A stretch of DNA of 64,000 nt from Ramlibacter paludis. GTDB lineage: Bacteria; Pseudomonadota; Gammaproteobacteria; Burkholderiales; Burkholderiaceae_C. Shown one piece after another: positions 61,518 to 64,000 of this stretch. The notes under the pieces are model-generated. The model searched no databases. It was given only the letters and a program-made list of their open reading frames with translations, and was not told the DNA's origin. The position numbers were made by a program, and so were the translations under genes. Positions within the stretch are counted from its first letter, which is position 1. Each line of letters opens with the position of its first letter. The DNA lies in assembly GCF_022012305.1 (NCBI RefSeq), contig NZ_JAKLTM010000008.1:124001-188000 (forward strand). The letters are read 5' to 3'.

Positions 61518-62647
61518 GGTCTTCCCGTTCTCAACAAATTCGATGCGCCGCCCATGGCCTGCCGCACCGCCCAATGCTTCAGCGGCCCGCTGCGGTCGAA
61601 ACCGCGCATGCCCCAGTTGCGCAGCAGGCTGAAGGCTTCCGCCGGCTGCGCGAACAGCTGCTGCAATCCATCCGTCGTCCAGCCTAACGCCAGCACGTCG
61701 CCCTTGCGAGCGCGCTCGTAGCGCCGCAGCAGCCGCGTGTCGCCCAGCTCGCGCCAGTACTCGCGCTCGTGCAGCACCTGCGCCAGCAGCGCGGCGTCCG
61801 CCAGCCCCAGGTTCAGGCCCTGGCCGGCCAGCGGATGCACGTTGTGCGCCGCATCGCCGGCCAGCACCCAGCCCGGGCCGCACCAGCGGTCGGCCAGCGC
61901 CCGCTGCAGCGGCCAGGCGGCGCGTTCCGAGGAAAGCGTCAGCTTGCCGACCGCGTCGCCGGTGATCACCTGCAGCCGCGCTTCGAATTCCGCCGCCGGC
62001 AAAGCCAGTAGCTCGTCGGCACGCGGCTCCTGGACAGACCAGACCAGCGCCACCGAGTTCCCTTGCGCACCGCCCAGGGGCAGCAAAGCCGTGACATCGC
62101 CGTCCGTGAACCACTGGCGGGCCACCTGGCCATGCGGTTTTTCACAGTCCAGCCGCGCCGCGATGGCGCGCTGCGGGTACGAGGTGACCTGGAAATCGAC
62201 GCCGAACTCGGCCCGGGTGGCGCTGGCGCGGCCTTCGCAGACCACCGTCAGGGCCGCGGGCCGCGCTTCGGACAGCACTTCCACCTGCGGCTGGTAGCGC
62301 ACGGCCTCGGCCAGTCGCGCCAGCAGCGGCTCCACTTCGACGATCCAGGCCAGGGCCGGTGCACTCTCGGCCGCCGCATCGAACTGCACCCGGCCGCCTT
62401 CGTCGCCGCGCACGTCCATGGCCCGCACCGGGGTGGCATGCTGTTCGTCCGGCCAGGCGCGCAGGCGCAGCAGCAGTTCGCGCGAAGCGGCGTTCAGCGC
62501 ATAGGCCCGCACGTCGCTCTGCGCGCCGGAGCGGGGCACGGGCGCCTCCACGAGTCCCACGCGCAGGCGGTCGCGCGCCAGCAGCAGGGCCAGCGTGCGG
62601 CCGACGATACCGGCGCCGCGGATACAGACATCGAGGGGGGCGGGCAT
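61514..62647 (-). CDS. FAD-dependent Ubi-type hydroxylase (UbiH/F/M family)
   Basis: 377 residues. FAD-binding GAGIVGR near the N-terminus, the second FAD motif AGDAAHNVHPLAGQGLNLGLADA and the middle region SYPQRAIAARLDCEKPHG belong to the UbiH/COQ6 group, which hydroxylates the ubiquinone ring. Which carbon this one modifies cannot be read. It is first in a minus-strand operon with dsbC, the peptidase and the DUF3108-like gene. Its start faces the MOSC gene across 62 bases. Confidence 0.9.
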   Translation of the reverse strand: MPAPLDVCIRGAGIVGRTLALLLARDRLRVGLVEAPVPRSGAQSDVRAYALNAASRELLLRLRAWPDEQHATPVRAMDVRGDEGGRVQFDAAAESAPALAWIVEVEPLLARLAEAVRYQPQVEVLSEARPAALTVVCEGRASATRAEFGVDFQVTSYPQRAIAARLDCEKPHGQVARQWFTDGDVTALLPLGGAQGNSVALVWSVQEPRADELLALPAAEFEARLQVITGDAVGKLTLSSERAAWPLQRALADRWCGPGWVLAGDAAHNVHPLAGQGLNLGLADAALLAQVLHEREYWRELGDTRLLRRYERARKGDVLALGWTTDGLQQLFAQPAEAFSLLRNWGMRGFDRSGPLKHWAVRQAMGGASNLLRTGRP

Positions 62648-62709
62648 GGATGGGGATTGTAGGAGCCGGGGCACAATCGGTGCTGGCTTCCCCCCAGACA
62701 TCCCTCCGC

Positions 62710-63579
62710 ATGAGCACCCCCGCCCCCGAGGTCAGCGCCCGCATCGCGCGCCTGTTCGTCTATCCCGTGAAATCCTGCGCCGGCGTGGAACTGCGCGAGG
62801 CCCTGCTCACCGACACCGGATTCGATCTCGACCGCGCCTGGATGGTGGTCGATGCCGCAGGCGAATTCGTCACCCAGCGCGAGCTGCCGCGCATGGCGCT
62901 CATCCGGCCCACGCTCAAGCTGAGCGAAGTGATCCTGCGCGCGCCCGGCATGCTGGCGCTGCACCTGGCGATCGACACCGTCGAAGAGCCGGTGCAGGTG
63001 AAGGTCTGGAACGACACGGTGCCGGCCTTCGACATGGGCGCGATCGCGGCGCAATGGTTCAGCGACTTCCTGGGCCGGCCGGGGCTGCGCCTGGTGCGCT
63101 TCGATCCCGAGCACGACCGCGCGTCCAACCGCGACTGGACCGGCGCGGACACGGCGCTGAACCAGTTCCAGGACGGCTATCCGCTGCTGGTCATCAGCAC
63201 GGCCTCGCTGGAGCTCTTGAACGAAAAACTGCGCGCGGCCGGCCACGAGGCGGTGGGCATCGAGCGCTTCCGGCCGAACATCGTGCTGGAAGGCGTGGAG
63301 GCGCACGACGAGGACCGGATGGCGCAGATGGACATCGCAACCGGCGAGGGCCTGGTGCGCCTGCGGCCGGTCAAGCCTTGCCCGCGCTGCCCGATTCCCG
63401 ACATCGATCCGGCGACCGCGCAGAGCAATCCGGTGGTGAGCGACACGCTGCAAGGCTACCGGCGCAGCGACGTCGTCGGCGGCGCGGTGGCCTTCGGGAT
63501 GAACGTGATCGTGATGGAGGGCCTGGAGCGCACGCTGCGCGTGGGCCAGGCGGTCACGGGCGACTGGAAGTTCGACTAG
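62710..63579 (+). CDS. MOSC-domain protein (YcbX-like)
   Basis: 289 residues. An N-terminal MOSC-N domain (IARLFVYPVKSCAGVELREALLTDTGFDLDRAWMVVD) leads to a C-terminal MOSC domain with RFRPNIVLEG and the conserved Cys in VKPCPRCPIPDID. The family binds molybdenum cofactor and, in YcbX, reduces N-hydroxylated base analogues with a flavoprotein partner. No partner gene is adjacent. Its stop overlaps that of the gene on the other strand. Confidence 0.9.
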   Translation: MSTPAPEVSARIARLFVYPVKSCAGVELREALLTDTGFDLDRAWMVVDAAGEFVTQRELPRMALIRPTLKLSEVILRAPGMLALHLAIDTVEEPVQVKVWNDTVPAFDMGAIAAQWFSDFLGRPGLRLVRFDPEHDRASNRDWTGADTALNQFQDGYPLLVISTASLELLNEKLRAAGHEAVGIERFRPNIVLEGVEAHDEDRMAQMDIATGEGLVRLRPVKPCPRCPIPDIDPATAQSNPVVSDTLQGYRRSDVVGGAVAFGMNVIVMEGLERTLRVGQAVTGDWKFD

Positions 63580-64000
63580 CCCACGGCCGATAGCGGCGGC
63601 CGGCTGCGGCGCGCGTCGTCGGCCGGCATGAACAGCGACGAATCCTGCCCGCCATCGGACGACGGCGGCACCGCCTCCGGCAGGATGAAGCGGATCGGCC
63701 GCCGGGTGCGCGGGGACATGAGGGCCAGCTGGCCGGCCAGCGCGGCCTCGATCTCGCCCGCCTCCAGCGGCCTTTCGCTCAGGAGCAGCGCCGCGATGTG
63801 GAACTGCAGGGTGACGTCGGGCTTCAGCCCGGGCAGCGGCATCAGGCCGGCGGCGATCAGCCGCGCCGCCCGGTCGGTGACCGAGGCGCGCAAGGCGGCG
63901 CCCTCCAGGATGACCGCAAAGCGCGCCTCGCCCATGCGGGCAATGGTGTCGACGTCGCGCACCAGCCGGCGCAGCTTGATCACGCTGCGCAGCAGGCTCT
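63576..64000 (-). CDS. Degenerate GGDEF-like protein, C-terminal end (partial)
   Basis: At least 141 residues, running off the right edge. The readable part, SLLRSVIKLRRLVRDVDTIARMGEARFAVILEG, is laid out like the region after the GGDEF motif of diguanylate cyclases (VRxxDxxARxGxxxFxxLL). The signature itself would lie near or beyond the edge. It ends in a Pro/Ser/Arg tail (PEAVPPSSDGGQDSSLFMPADDARRSRPPLSAVG). It may be a c-di-GMP enzyme or an inactive relative. Confidence 0.6.
   Translation of the reverse strand, partial: SLLRSVIKLRRLVRDVDTIARMGEARFAVILEGAALRASVTDRAARLIAAGLMPLPGLKPDVTLQFHIAALLLSERPLEAGEIEAALAGQLALMSPRTRRPIRFILPEAVPPSSDGGQDSSLFMPADDARRSRPPLSAVG

Overview
The window is a stretch of ordinary chromosome from a high-GC beta-proteobacterium, most likely a member of the Comamonadaceae (Ramlibacter or Variovorax type). 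The grounds are family knowledge: codon use is strongly GC3-biased, there is a Bug-type solute-binding protein, an alanine/lysine-rich histone H1-like protein sits beside nrdBA, and the order ffh - cytochrome assembly protein - small PP0621-type protein - pilS - pilR - ampD - nrdA - nrdB is typical of Burkholderiales. I see no prophage, insertion sequence, integrase or CRISPR array. Genes are packed tightly: many neighbours overlap by 1 to 4 bases, and no gene-free stretch exceeds 300 bases. The longest, 7503-7756, holds a candidate structured RNA.

Layout. 1-2573: end of a CuA subunit II, a B-family haem-copper oxidase subunit I and a dihaem cytochrome c, a terminal oxidase module. 2614-6928: a small membrane protein, a ClpP-like protein, tRNA-Arg(CCG), a polar amino-acid ABC importer (binding protein, permease, ATPase) and a membrane-anchored dihaem cytochrome c. 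6975-13654, all on the minus strand: a conserved unknown, the candidate RNA, a GMC oxidoreductase, methylmalonate-semialdehyde dehydrogenase, an AtuA-family protein and an enoyl-CoA hydratase. 13779-18881, plus strand: a complete Mla/MCE lipid transporter (permease with STAS-like N-terminus, ATPase, MCE protein, lipoprotein), a cyclic-nucleotide-binding protein and an AcuI-type reductase. 18886-22448, minus strand: a coupled four-gene operon joining a NodI/NodJ-like ABC exporter to two flavin-split-barrel proteins, one fused to GAF.

22520-25752: phosphatidylserine decarboxylase, a zinc-ribbon membrane protein, AMP nucleosidase and a small unknown. 25745-30234: a FecR-domain coiled-coil protein whose start codon lies in a perfect hairpin, then a second Mla-type set (permease, MCE protein, lipoprotein) that lacks an ATPase. 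30206-36713, minus strand: an AlkB-like dioxygenase, the histone H1-like protein, nrdB, nrdA (with two NrdR boxes over its promoter) and ampD. 36706-42397: pilR, pilS, a small zinc-site protein and a CcsA/YpjD-type protein, facing ffh. 42422-50387: an M20 amidohydrolase, a Bug binding protein, miaB, several small or unknown exported proteins, an S1/P1 nuclease, a histidine kinase and tRNA-Met(CAT).

50419-53615: a divergent locus with a VWA protein on one side and an ECF sigma factor plus a membrane-spanning partner on the other. 53651-57938: phenylacetate-catabolism genes (enoyl-CoA hydratase, paaG, paaI, paaK) and an unknown. 57947-64000: an overlapping operon (Ubi-type flavin hydroxylase, DsbC, M61 peptidase, DUF3108-like protein), a MOSC protein and the end of a degenerate GGDEF-like protein.

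Two kinds of dispersed intergenic element are visible. One is an imperfect palindrome of about 30 bases present in four copies; it supplies stop codons or C-terminal codons to neighbouring genes. The other is a multi-hairpin element of about 80 bases at 9402-9480. No spectacular unknown system is evident. The best candidates for something undescribed are the exporter/flavin-protein/GAF operon, the sigma/VWA locus with its shared peptide motif, and the structured RNA at 7557-7731.
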